A DNA stretch of 64,000 nt from Chitinivibrionales bacterium. Lineage in GTDB: Bacteria; Fibrobacterota; Chitinivibrionia; Chitinivibrionales; JANQEN01. Location of the stretch: positions 171,950-235,949 of the forward strand of contig JANQEN010000203.1 in the NCBI GenBank assembly GCA_028278335.1, read 5' to 3'. The translations under genes were made by a program, and so were the position numbers. The stretch's first letter is position 1. The number at the start of each line of letters is the position of its first letter. The notes under the pieces were generated by a model, which saw nothing but the letters and a program-made list of their open reading frames with translations, was not told the origin of the DNA and did not search any database. Positions 55,990-64,000 of this stretch are shown in pieces.

Positions 55990-56859
55990 ATGCCTATTTT
56001 AGAACCAGCAATTAGACCGCCCTCAGAGGCTAACAGTATTTTACTTCAGATAACTACAGGCTGCTCTGCTAATAGTTGTACCTTTTGCGGTGCCTATGTT
56101 GGCAAAAAATTTCGTATTAAGCCCTTTGAAGAGGTATGCTCAGATATTGACACCTATGCGACCTTTTATCCCCATGTAAAGAAACTTTTTTTAATGGACG
56201 GTGATGCATTGGTGTTAAGCAATAGTAAACTGGTTCCTATTCTCAAGCAGATAAATAAGCGACTTCCAAAGGTAAGCAAGATCAGCAGTTATGCCAATGG
56301 ATTCAATATAACTAAGCGATCAAAGGAAGAACTCGACGAGCTGTACCATCACAAACTAAAACTTATCTACTTAGGCTTAGAAAGCGGATCACAGGATATT
56401 CTCAATTCTTGCAAAAAAAAAGCAACGGTCGAGGAGATGGTCGAAGCTGTTCAACGGGCAAATCAGTCTCATATTCACACATCACTTATGGTACTCTTAG
56501 GGTTGGGTGGTAAGAAGCATTCAAAGCAACACATTATTGAATCAGCCAGGGCAATCAATGCAATGCAGCCACGGTATTTGAGCTTTCTCTCAGTCATGTT
56601 TATCCCAGGAACCAAATTACACGAACAGGTTGAGAAAGAAGAGTTCCAGCCTTTGACTCCAAAGGAATACCTTGTTGAAACATACGAGATTTTAAAGCGT
56701 TTGGAATTAGAGCAGACTCTCTTTTTTAGCAATCATGCCTCGAACTATTTACCACTCACCGGAAGACTTCCCACTGGTAAAGATGCTCTTCTTAAAACCT
56801 TAGAAGAAGCATTGAGCGGTGAGGTTATTTTAAAACCAGAGTTTTTTCGAGGACTATAG
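55990..56859 (+). CDS. Radical SAM protein
   Basis: The 289-aa enzyme carries the cluster motif C25-x4-C30-x-x-C33 within 'TTGCSANSCTFCGAY', the version common in COG1032-type radical SAM proteins rather than the standard C-x3-C-x2-C. Later segments 'LIYLGLESGSQDIL' and 'FLSVMFIPGTKLHEQV' fit the same group (oxygen-independent coproporphyrinogen oxidase-like). It has no B12 domain. The reaction is unknown. Confidence 0.9.
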   Translation: MPILEPAIRPPSEANSILLQITTGCSANSCTFCGAYVGKKFRIKPFEEVCSDIDTYATFYPHVKKLFLMDGDALVLSNSKLVPILKQINKRLPKVSKISSYANGFNITKRSKEELDELYHHKLKLIYLGLESGSQDILNSCKKKATVEEMVEAVQRANQSHIHTSLMVLLGLGGKKHSKQHIIESARAINAMQPRYLSFLSVMFIPGTKLHEQVEKEEFQPLTPKEYLVETYEILKRLELEQTLFFSNHASNYLPLTGRLPTGKDALLKTLEEALSGEVILKPEFFRGL

Positions 56860-56891
56860 TTACTTCTGCATTCCTGTACCTTCTTCAACCT

Positions 56892-58184
56892 TTATCCCAA
56901 AAGCACACTCCCTTTGACAAAAAATGTCCCCGCAACGCAGGCAGTGAGGAGGCAAGCAAAGGTAGCTGCAATCAGAGCTCGAAAAGCTATCTTTGAAAGA
57001 GCTTTCGTTTTCTGAGGTGCTAACGCTGAAATGCCACCTACAAAAATTGCCATTGATGCAACGTGGGCAAATCCACAGAGAGCATAAGCAATAATGACAG
57101 CAGATCGTGGGTGCTTCAGCTCTCCCAAAGCTAATGCTTTTGCCAAATCCTGATAGGAAGCAACCTCAGTTAATACAACTCGCTCACCAATGATCTGAGC
57201 TGCAATTTTTGCATCGGATGCGGGAATCCCAAGTATCAGCGAAATTGGATAAAAGAGATATCCCAACAACCCTTTGAAAGACCAATCAACAGAAATAGAC
57301 AGAACAGCGTTAATTTTTGCACCAATACCGCTTAAAATAAGGTCAGCCAGTGCAACTAGCCCTAAAACCGCAATAAGAAGAGCACCAATACCAACAATCA
57401 CCTTTACCCCCGATTGCGCTCCATTGATCACTGCCTCAAATATATTGCTTTCCCGTTCATAGTGCGGTTTAATTGAACGTCTCAGTGTCTTTGGTGTTTC
57501 GGATTCAGGGAACACTATTTTGGCCATGACAAGGGCAGCAGGAGCTGATAGAAAAGAGGCAGAAATTAAATGCCCCGCAATAGTAGGAAAGGTGTCCTGT
57601 AATGTAAAAACATAGAGTGCTAATACATTGGATGCTACCGTAGCCATACCTGCTGTCAGGACAGTACAAAGCTCGGAATTAGTCATTGTGTCAAGATGGG
57701 GACGTACGGTAAAGGCAGATTCCACACCAACAAAGATATTACTTGCTGCACAGAGTGATTCTGCACCGGATATTTTCATGGCCGAAGTAAAGAGTCGGGC
57801 AAACAGCCGTATGATGATTGGCAAGAATTTACAAAAATATAGCACAGAAACTAGGGCAGAAAAAAATATGATAGTAGGAAGTGCTTGAAAAGCTAATATA
57901 AATCCAAGAGATCCCTCCTGTCCCGGACCCAAGGCTAAGGGGCCAAAGACAAATTGAGAGCCCTTGGTAGCGACTCCAATGAGTGCTACAGCCCATTGAT
58001 TGATACCAAGAAACAGCTTGGTGCCTGCTGGAATTAAGAAAATGAAGAGTGCAAAGAGCATCTGCAATCCAATTCCCCAACCAACAACACGCCAATTGAG
58101 GGCATCTCTCTGATTAGAAATCAACCATGCAAGAAAAAGCAGAACGAATATTCCCCCAAAACTCACCAGATTATATAGTTCCAT
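56892..58184 (-). CDS. Concentrative nucleoside transporter (NupC/CNT family)
   Basis: The 430-aa membrane protein has 9-11 hydrophobic helices and the CNT hallmarks 'FVFGPLALGPGQEGSLGFILAF'-type loop, 'GAESLCAASNIFVGVESAFTVRP' and 'LCGFAHVASMAIFVGGI'. It imports nucleosides with a cation gradient. It is monocistronic with its own leader. Confidence 0.93.
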   Translation of the reverse strand: MELYNLVSFGGIFVLLFLAWLISNQRDALNWRVVGWGIGLQMLFALFIFLIPAGTKLFLGINQWAVALIGVATKGSQFVFGPLALGPGQEGSLGFILAFQALPTIIFFSALVSVLYFCKFLPIIIRLFARLFTSAMKISGAESLCAASNIFVGVESAFTVRPHLDTMTNSELCTVLTAGMATVASNVLALYVFTLQDTFPTIAGHLISASFLSAPAALVMAKIVFPESETPKTLRRSIKPHYERESNIFEAVINGAQSGVKVIVGIGALLIAVLGLVALADLILSGIGAKINAVLSISVDWSFKGLLGYLFYPISLILGIPASDAKIAAQIIGERVVLTEVASYQDLAKALALGELKHPRSAVIIAYALCGFAHVASMAIFVGGISALAPQKTKALSKIAFRALIAATFACLLTACVAGTFFVKGSVLLG

Positions 58185-58435
58185 ATCCTTTCCTTTCTAT
58201 CATCGTATACTATACATTATATAAAGGTCTTACCCGGCTCCATACATGAGCCAGCAGAAGAATATACAATTTTCACAGGTCTACTAAAAGCAGAGAAAAG
58301 GTTCTGGCACTCTATTATTTACTTGACCCTCCTTGGCCATAATAGTACCATTTAATCAGCCTGTTTTTGAAATGATTAGCACTATACCTAATTACTTTAT
58401 TGTATTTCGATTTTTTCTTTGGGTACTTTAAAAAT

Positions 58436-59830
58436 ATGTCATCTGATGTGACTAAATCTAATATACTGATTGTTGATGATGAAGAGATGTGCCGTGAAAT
58501 GATGGCAGAGGCTTTAGAGGATAGTACGTTAAACATCTCTTGCGTAAACTCTGCCTGGGAGGCGCGAGAGCTAACCAAGGCACAACAATTTGATCTGCTG
58601 ATCACTGACTATCGACTTAAAGAGGGTGACTCTATTCCTTTGATAAAATATTTCCACACTAATTCACCTCAGTCACCAATCCTAGTTGTCACAGCCTACC
58701 CTGAAAAAGAAAAAATAAAGGATCTCTCCGAGTGTGGAGTGCTTTCTTTACTGGTTAAACCCTTCTCCGTGAGCCAATTGCGATATACGGTATATCAAGC
58801 ATTAGCATCAAAACCAAACAGAGTACCGATTCTTAATAAGGCCCCTTCACATGAAGAGAATATTCTTGGACTTGTAGGCTGTTCATCACATATTAAAGAG
58901 TTGCGAAAACGGATTTTTCAACTCGGCCCTGGAAATTTCCCAGTGCTCATTCGAGGAGATTCTGGAACTGGCAAAGAGGTAGTAGCTCATGCAATTCATA
59001 GTTGTAGCACCCGCCAGGATCGTACCATGGTTACCGTTAATTGTGCAGCAATTCCAAAACAACTTGAAGAATCAGAGCTTTTTGGTCATACCCGGGGTGC
59101 CTTTACTGGAGCCCATACCTCAAAAGAGGGACATATCTCCACTGCAGACGGCTCAACACTTTTTTTAGATGAAATTGGAGAACTCTCCTTAGAAGTACAA
59201 GCAAAGTTGTTGAGAGTTTTAGATTCTGGAGAATTTAAGCGAATAGGTGAATCGCTCCCCCAAAAAGTAGACATCAGAGTTATTAGTGCAACAAATCGAC
59301 ATCTTGACAAAATGGTCGACACCGGAGAATTTCGGCGTGATCTCTATTTTCGCCTTAAGGGAGCAGAAATTATTACCCTTCCACTTTCTGATAGACGGGA
59401 AGATATCCCCTGCCTTATCGACCACATGATTGATAAGTCGCTTAATATGAGCAATATGAAATACATTACCCATGATGCAATGGAAGTTTTAAAACGTTAT
59501 GATTGGCCAGGCAATGTACGCGAATTGAAGCATGTGGTAGAATATTTGTGCACCATTGCTAATAATGTCACCAGAATTGATTCCTCAATCGTAGAATCGG
59601 TTCTCAATATTGCTCCCTCCGATGCGTTCTGGATACCTCCCTATTACGAAGCACGAAAACGCTTCGAGTACGACTACTTTACTAAAGTATTGGAGCACAG
59701 TAAAGGTAATACTGCAAAAGCCGCTCGTATTATGGGGCTACAACGACCAAGCTTAATTCGAAAATTAAAAGATCTTGATATAAATCCAGTAAATTTCAAA
59801 AAAGTCCAACAAGATCCCATTCCTGCATAA
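58436..59830 (+). CDS. NtrC-type response regulator (sigma-54 activator)
   Basis: The 464-aa protein (ATG 58436; an earlier start at 58400 is non-ATG) has a receiver domain with phospho-site D58 and K108, and an AAA+ domain with Walker A 'GDSGTGKE' (174-181). The sigma-54 contact motif GAFTGA (221-226) is intact. A Fis-type HTH ends the chain ('GNTAKAARIMGLQRPSLIRKL'). It should bind enhancer sites and drive sigma-54 promoters; the likely target at 60237 is in the next gap. No sensor kinase with an ATPase domain is adjacent. Confidence 0.95.
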   Translation: MSSDVTKSNILIVDDEEMCREMMAEALEDSTLNISCVNSAWEARELTKAQQFDLLITDYRLKEGDSIPLIKYFHTNSPQSPILVVTAYPEKEKIKDLSECGVLSLLVKPFSVSQLRYTVYQALASKPNRVPILNKAPSHEENILGLVGCSSHIKELRKRIFQLGPGNFPVLIRGDSGTGKEVVAHAIHSCSTRQDRTMVTVNCAAIPKQLEESELFGHTRGAFTGAHTSKEGHISTADGSTLFLDEIGELSLEVQAKLLRVLDSGEFKRIGESLPQKVDIRVISATNRHLDKMVDTGEFRRDLYFRLKGAEIITLPLSDRREDIPCLIDHMIDKSLNMSNMKYITHDAMEVLKRYDWPGNVRELKHVVEYLCTIANNVTRIDSSIVESVLNIAPSDAFWIPPYYEARKRFEYDYFTKVLEHSKGNTAKAARIMGLQRPSLIRKLKDLDINPVNFKKVQQDPIPA

Positions 59831-60097
59831 ATTTTAACAATTTTTTACAATCTCCAGCATCTTTTCCCAAAAATAACATTTTAAGCGCATAACCAAAACA
59901 ACAAGAGTTTTCAATATATTATTAACATCCTAACGTTGATAAACTGCCGTATCATTTAATTGAAGCTTCATTATAGGTATTTTATCCTACCTATACCAAT
60001 TTCAATGAGTTAAACAGGTGATATATTACGCTTTTCCACCTTACACCAAATAATAATGTAACATTTTGTGTCAAAACCAACATTTTATCCACAATAT

Positions 60098-60116
60098 GTG
60101 TAACAAAATATTACAC
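60098..60116. promoter_or_regulatory. Candidate enhancer (UAS) for the NtrC-type regulator
   Basis: A perfect inverted repeat GTGTAA-N7-TTACAC. It lies about 130 nt upstream of the candidate -24 element, the usual range for sigma-54 enhancers. A further TTACAC is at 60041. Which protein binds is inferred from the adjacent regulator gene. Confidence 0.5.
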
Positions 60117-60236
60117 TTGAACAAACGCAAGATATAGACAAATCGCTTCAATCTATTGCGTTTTAAGCAATTACGCTACATCTGGTATAGCTGTTTTTCA
60201 AATACCACAAGAGTAACAAAAGTATTCAATAATTTA

Positions 60237-60252
60237 TGGCACGATTGTTGTA
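60237..60252 (+). promoter_or_regulatory. Candidate sigma-54 promoter
   Basis: TGGCAC (60237-60242), 5 nt, TTGTA (60248-60252). The -24 element is perfect and the -12 element has GT instead of GC; the spacing between GG and G(T) is the required 10 nt. The start would fall near 60262, upstream of the small membrane protein and CheW-like genes. Confidence 0.6.
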
Positions 60253-60342
60253 TTAATAAAGTAATGCAATTTTGCTATTTGTCTGTAATATTTTGAAATG
60301 ATTGTTTTAACTTTTCGTGCCTGAATGCAGTTGAGGGGAGAG

Positions 60343-60519
60343 ATGTTTTTTTTAATTTTTCTATTACTTTATATTGTAATAAGTCCAATTTTCATTTTAG
60401 TCTATATCAAAAAATCAGAAGACAGCCACTGTTATGCTGTTTTAGCTACCCAAAGAAAATCTCTTGGGAATTCCTCATTAAAACAATCCTATCAACTACA
60501 TAAAAGAAATAAAAATTAG
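60343..60519 (+). CDS. Small single-pass membrane protein
   Basis: A 58-aa protein starting at ATG 60343 behind GAGGGGAG (60333-60340); an ATG at 60325 lacks a site. It has one N-terminal helix ('FFLIFLLLYIVISPIFILVYI') and a basic tail. It is the first gene after the sigma-54-like promoter. No family is recognised. Confidence 0.5.
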   Translation: MFFLIFLLLYIVISPIFILVYIKKSEDSHCYAVLATQRKSLGNSSLKQSYQLHKRNKN

Positions 60520-60538
60520 GAAGGTATCCTTACAATTC

Positions 60539-60958
60539 ATGGAACAGGTAATCTCTCATCAACAGATCGATCTTATAGCAGCAAAAAATAACCTGATTTC
60601 CAAATTACGTGGCACCTTCTTTCAAATTCCATTTGAAGCAAAGACCTATTGCATAAAGTTACTTCATATTAATGATATTCTTTTTTGGACGCCCCGATTA
60701 GAATCTAAAGTTTTTTATACAACTCCAGAAGACAGAAAAATTGGAATTGGTCACTTTTTTGGAAAAGAAGTCCCAATTATTGATTGTTGTTCAAATAACA
60801 TTCAATCTTTAATTAATAGCTCTGGTTCAGGCTTTTGCATCCTTACTGAGTGCATGAGTCGGGGTATGATTCAACAACTCGGATTCCTTGTCAACTCACT
60901 AGAGGAATTCCAAATATTATCAATGGAGGAGTTTCAGATAGACTCTGGACTCCACTAG
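60539..60958 (+). CDS. Divergent CheW-like protein (first)
   Basis: The 139-aa soluble protein has the layout of a CheW domain: 'CIKLLHINDILFWTPR', 'GKEVPIIDCCS' and 'GFLVNSLEEFQILSM'. Identity to standard CheW is low, so this is a fold-level guess. It is a paralogue of the next gene. CheW proteins couple receptors to CheA; no CheA or receptor is in the window. It may scaffold the stand-alone DHp protein encoded downstream, which is speculative. Confidence 0.55.
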   Translation: MEQVISHQQIDLIAAKNNLISKLRGTFFQIPFEAKTYCIKLLHINDILFWTPRLESKVFYTTPEDRKIGIGHFFGKEVPIIDCCSNNIQSLINSSGSGFCILTECMSRGMIQQLGFLVNSLEEFQILSMEEFQIDSGLH

Positions 60959-61015
60959 TGTTTACCTAAGGAAAATAAAAATTTTATATATCACCAATTG
61001 ATGAAAGGATGCATG

Positions 61016-61471
61016 ATGTCAGTATTATCACAGATGCAGATCAAAAAAAAGGTAACCTCAAGCTCATCAAGCATTAATCGATTTCCTGTCGCTCATGAAG
61101 CCTTTGTCGAGCGGTATATTGACATCTCCATCTTAGGTAACAAACACCACATCAAACTTCTCCATGTAAAGGATATTATCTCTCATGAAAAATTGGGAAA
61201 ATATCTAAACATTACCAATTGTGCTTTTTTACACTATGAGGAAGAGGATGTTCTTGCTGTGGACATCCGCAAATCTCCCACAGACATCGAAGCTGTAACC
61301 GTGGTAGTTGCCGAGGTTATCTGTGATGGTAAATTAACCCTCATGGGATTTGTCATCAATGATTTTGAAGAGTTTTGTGAAAAAATATCATTCTCTGAAG
61401 TAAATAGGCCCTTGCCAGGTCAAGGTATTGCCAGCACCATTGTACCAGCTTTTTGGTGGGTAAAAAAGTAG
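61016..61471 (+). CDS. Divergent CheW-like protein (second)
   Basis: The 151-aa product is read from ATG 61016, six nt after AAGGA; ATG 61013 is also possible. It matches the previous protein at 'IKLLHVKDIISH' and 'MGFVINDFEEF', and contains 'EEDVLAVDIRKSP' where CheW has its core strand. The Ser-rich N-terminus and Trp-containing C-terminus are extra. Likely a tandem duplicate of the first CheW-like gene, both under the sigma-54-like promoter. Confidence 0.55.
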   Translation: MSVLSQMQIKKKVTSSSSSINRFPVAHEAFVERYIDISILGNKHHIKLLHVKDIISHEKLGKYLNITNCAFLHYEEEDVLAVDIRKSPTDIEAVTVVVAEVICDGKLTLMGFVINDFEEFCEKISFSEVNRPLPGQGIASTIVPAFWWVKK

Positions 61472-62034
61472 CGCACTCAAATCGCCCCCATGATTTAGTA
61501 ATGCTCTTATAGGCCTCCTGGACAATTACATGCATTTTGCGCACAGAGAAAGGTGTAAGTATTAAAGGGTTTAGTTGTCTGCATTTCTAACATCTTGGAT
61601 ATGCATCAGTTAGAACATAGTGATCAAACGTCAAATTCGCAATACAAGTAACCACCTGCGGAGCTGGCAAAAAACAATAGAAAAGTAAAGGATTTCTGTG
61701 TATAATAAAATCAATATTGCAAAGAAATTTTAACATTCTAAAAGGGGGCAACTCTCAATATTCTGAAAGACTACTGTTATAGATAGAAATATTCGATTTA
61801 AACAATAAGCGCCAACTTAAAGCTTTCTAACTAAAAACCCTTCTTATAGCACGCCTCCTTATTCCCCCGGAGGAGGTGCTAATTTTGCAAAAACAGGCAC
61901 TAACTTTAGTTGGCGCTCATTGTTTAAATTGACCACAATAATTAATATAAATAAAATCTTTAAATAGTCAATTTTTTATTCTATAATTAGTGAACGATCA
62001 GCGATTCTAGTATATAGAAAGGATATTATCTGTA
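61472..62034. other. Gene-free region with a long palindromic element
   Basis: No gene is recognised. The region holds the 135-bp palindromic element described separately and, at its end, the leader of the DHp gene. The first 300 nt show nothing assignable. Confidence 0.5.
61795..61930. repeat. 135-bp palindromic element
   Basis: Outer arms of about 27 bp (61796-61822 and 61904-61929) are inverted repeats sharing ATTTAAACAAT, AGCGCCAACT and AAAG with single mismatches and one extra T. An inner hairpin pairs AGCAC and CTCCT (61848-61859) with AGGAGGTGCT (61871-61880) around a C-rich loop. It may be a MITE without transposase or a structured RNA. It does not match attC end motifs. Confidence 0.7.
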
Positions 62035-62310
62035 ATGGACACTTCACAGAGCAACCAAAATGTTGACAAATCAGAGGATTATTCCAAAAAAATTTCCGCC
62101 ATCATTCATGATTTGAACAATATTATGGGACCTGTGTCTGGATATGCTGATATGATTCTTAAAGACAATCGTGATAGCGAAGGTCACCCTGAGAATGCCA
62201 AACTCGATAGACGTATGGAGAAGATCCGTCTCTGTGTCACAAAGGCCGCAGAAATTATTGAACAATTACGATCTATAAAGCTTGAGATGCAAAACTCTAC
62301 ATCGAAATAG
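62035..62310 (+). CDS. Stand-alone histidine-kinase dimerisation (DHp) domain
   Basis: The 91-aa protein is little more than an H-box helix pair: 'IIHDLNNIMGPVSGYADMIL' carries H25 with the HDLNN form typical of NtrB-like HisKA domains. The stop comes before any HATPase_c domain. It cannot phosphorylate itself but could accept phosphate, dimerise with a complete kinase or act as a phosphotransfer protein for the NtrC-type regulator. The gene may be a truncated kinase; no ATPase remnant was seen downstream. Confidence 0.75.
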   Translation: MDTSQSNQNVDKSEDYSKKISAIIHDLNNIMGPVSGYADMILKDNRDSEGHPENAKLDRRMEKIRLCVTKAAEIIEQLRSIKLEMQNSTSK

Positions 62311-62374
62311 ACAACTCCCACAAGAGTCTTGCCACAATATCAATATTGTACTTTTTCTGTTTCACCCTTCATTC

Positions 62375-62542
62375 AACCCAGATTATGGAATAGGAAGAAG
62401 CGCAGAAGCACAATCCTATGCCTATTAAGGCTTTCAGGCTTTTCGGCCATATCACCTTGTAGATATGCCCTTCAAACCCTTCAAGTCTAACTAAATCATA
62501 ATCTTGCACTTCTGCATCTACTCCTACTGCATAATCTGGGTT
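62375..62542 (-). repeat. MITE-like repeat, copy B
   Basis: This 168-bp copy is inverted relative to copy A at 20003-20170. Its ends are near-perfect inverted repeats: AACCCAGATTATG (62375-62387) and CATAATCTGGGTT (62530-62542), extended by TTC/TTG to 15 of 16 positions. On the minus strand a continuous frame runs through the whole element ('DYAVGVDAEVQDYDLVRLEG'). The rest of the gap to the symporter gene shows nothing else. Confidence 0.8.
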
Positions 62543-62709
62543 CAAATCAATCCAATACTGGATTTTTTTCACTTTTTACAACCTAACCCTACGCTTTTAA
62601 ATATTATATTATCTATCTTCATGCGTAATTGCATTTATCGAAAATTAGGCCGGATCAATTCTATTGATTAGCAGGTGTCACTGGATTTTTGCAAAAAAGG
62701 AGGGGTACA

Positions 62710-63930
62710 GTGAAATTGAAATTGTGGCATAAAATTCTTATCGGTATGGTTTTAGGCATTGTCCTTGGCCTTGTAGCGCCAGAGTTTGCTACAAAAATTA
62801 AACCTCTAGGGACTATGTTCATCAACCTGATTAAAATGCTCATTGTTCCATTAATTTTTAGTTCCCTGGCTGTCGGCGTTATGAGCATGGGTAACGACGT
62901 AAAGAAAATGGGGATTATTGGAGGAAAAACCCTTGCAATCTACCTTGTTACAACGGCAGTGGCTGTATCAATTGGTTTATTTTTTGGCACTATCATTTCT
63001 CCCGGCACTGGTGTGGAAATTGGTGTATCTGGAAATTTCGAGCCAAAGCCTTTTCAGGGTCCCTTAGAAACATTAGTCAATCTTGTGACCACCAATCCAG
63101 TAGCCTCCTTGGCTAGTGGCAACGTACTTCAAATTATTGTCTTCTCCATACTAATCGGTGTTGCAATCTCCCTAACCGGTGAAAAGGGAAAACCCCTGGC
63201 AAACCTCTTTGAAAGTACTGCAGAAGTAATTTATAAACTTACAGCAATGGTCATGCAAGTTGCCCCCTTTGGTGTTTTTGCCTTGATGGCTTGGGTAGTT
63301 GGACAATATGGTCTTGATTTACTCATGCCATTGATGAAAGTAATTTTAGCGGTCTATGTAGCGAGTCTTCTTCACCTCCTATTTATTATTCTTGGTGGTG
63401 TAAAGTTATTGACTCGGCTGAGTCCGATAAAATTTTTAAAGGGGATCATGGATCCTCTCATTTTCGCCTTTGCAAGCACCAGTAGCTCTGGGACACTTCC
63501 CCTTTCAATGACCGCTGCACAGGAGAACCTTGGAGTATCCCGTAAAATTTCAAGCTTTGTGCTTCCCCTGGGTGCAACAATTAATATGAATGGCACCGCC
63601 ATCTATGAAGGCGTAACAGCGCTCTTTATTGCACAGGCCTATGGTATTGAGCTAACCATGAATCAATATTTCATCATCATCTTTACCTCAACACTGGCTT
63701 CAATTGGAACTGCTGGTGTACCCGGTGCAGGCCTAATTATGCTCTCTTTAGTGCTCTCCTCTGTGGGGCTTCCCTTAGAGGGCATAGCAATTGTTGCGGG
63801 AATTGACAGAATTTTGGATATGGCACGTACAACGCTCAATGTTGGTGGCGATCTCATGGCAACCCTTATTATTGGAAAAAGTGAGAAGGAGTTTGACATT
63901 GAGGTTTTTAACAAAGATAACAAGGTATAA
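62710..63930 (+). CDS. Dicarboxylate/amino-acid:cation symporter (DAACS)
   Basis: I place the start at GTG 62710, six nt after AGGAGG (62698-62703); an in-frame TTG at 62689 has no site. The 406-aa transporter has about eight membrane helices and two re-entrant loops, with 'STSSSGTLPLSM' and 'GATINMNGTAIYEG' as the family motifs, plus 'GIDRILDMARTTLNVGGD'. It imports glutamate, aspartate or C4-dicarboxylates with Na+ or H+. The rest of the window (to 64000) shows no further gene. Confidence 0.94.
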   Translation: MKLKLWHKILIGMVLGIVLGLVAPEFATKIKPLGTMFINLIKMLIVPLIFSSLAVGVMSMGNDVKKMGIIGGKTLAIYLVTTAVAVSIGLFFGTIISPGTGVEIGVSGNFEPKPFQGPLETLVNLVTTNPVASLASGNVLQIIVFSILIGVAISLTGEKGKPLANLFESTAEVIYKLTAMVMQVAPFGVFALMAWVVGQYGLDLLMPLMKVILAVYVASLLHLLFIILGGVKLLTRLSPIKFLKGIMDPLIFAFASTSSSGTLPLSMTAAQENLGVSRKISSFVLPLGATINMNGTAIYEGVTALFIAQAYGIELTMNQYFIIIFTSTLASIGTAGVPGAGLIMLSLVLSSVGLPLEGIAIVAGIDRILDMARTTLNVGGDLMATLIIGKSEKEFDIEVFNKDNKV

Positions 63931-64000
63931 TTGATCATTTTCTGTACTATTTTGTTCCAAGTACATATTCTTTAATGCGCCAAAGGAAAAAGGTGGTTTT

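Larger units (their letters stand above)
59831..60342. other. Regulatory gap with candidate enhancer sites and sigma-54 promoter
   Basis: No gene is seen. The gap is AT-rich. Repeated TTACAC/GTGTAA words occur at 60041-60046, 60098-60103 and 60111-60116, ahead of a sigma-54-like promoter. These are described separately. Confidence 0.6.

Noticed and set aside
61795-61930. Integron attC-like site
   Set aside because: Palindromic and of suitable length, but the arm ends do not fit RYYYAAC / GTTRRRY and no integrase or cassette gene is near.
62530-62550. tRNA-like T-loop (GGGTTCAAATC)
   Set aside because: No acceptor or anticodon stem pairs around it; it is the end of the MITE-like repeat plus flank.

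Overview
The window looks like chromosomal DNA from a diderm (Gram-negative), moderately AT-rich bacterium. It has lipoprotein and outer-membrane-type signal peptides, Wza/Wzc polysaccharide export, ExbB/ExbD/TonB-type energy transduction, sigma-54 control and many large TPR proteins. The mix of AgmX/PglI-type TonB protein, DUF2723 and YfhO membrane proteins, FecR barrel and LCP-type protein suggests an FCB-superphylum or Myxococcus-like lineage; Fibrobacterota or relatives would fit, but I cannot prove the taxon from sequence alone.

Layout. (1) 0.3-12.9 kb, rightward: a small MerR-like HTH gene, two beta-barrel-like proteins, two giant TPR proteins, a small secreted protein, then ExbB/TolQ, ExbD, STAS, ExbD and a TonB/AgmX protein, mostly with ATGA overlaps. 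The gene content parallels the Agl-Glt/Nfs trans-envelope machines of Myxococcus. (2) 12.9-20.0 kb, same strand and directly abutting: Wza-like exporter, Wzc-like tyrosine kinase, a methyltransferase and three glycosyltransferases. This pairing of motor and polysaccharide export recalls Nfs with Exo in spore-coat assembly, or slime-linked gliding. (3) 20.0-20.35 kb: a gene-free gap with a MITE-like repeat (second copy at 62.4 kb) and a strongly folded putative small RNA with its own terminator.

(4) 20.35-26.3 kb, leftward: era, a penicillin-binding transpeptidase, a FecR-domain barrel protein and a polyprenyl-phosphate glycosyltransferase. (5) 26.4-31.6 kb: a heptosyltransferase-like GT9, a CheX-like/GGDEF protein, a 21-bp tandem repeat, a DHH phosphoesterase, a GNAT enzyme and a VapBC module. 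(6) 31.8-46.0 kb, mostly leftward: a flippase-like LPG-synthase-type protein, an FkbM methyltransferase, YfhO (rightward), a HAD-UbiA fusion, DUF362, DUF2723-TPR, nusB and the riboflavin genes ribH, ribBA, ribE, ribD.

(7) 46.5-55.4 kb, rightward: a second export cluster (Wza, ExeA-like ATPase, a Wzc kinase with an extra C-terminal membrane helix and NTF2-like domain, an SLBB-FecR-LCP protein, RmlD/RfbD and a solute-binding-like lipoprotein). (8) 55.4-64.0 kb: a small unknown gene, a radical SAM protein, a NupC-type nucleoside transporter, an NtrC-type sigma-54 activator, then a candidate sigma-54 promoter ahead of a small membrane protein and two divergent CheW-like proteins, a stand-alone histidine-kinase dimerisation domain, and a dicarboxylate/amino-acid symporter. 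The window therefore centres on cell-envelope glycans and their export, with signalling modules beside them.
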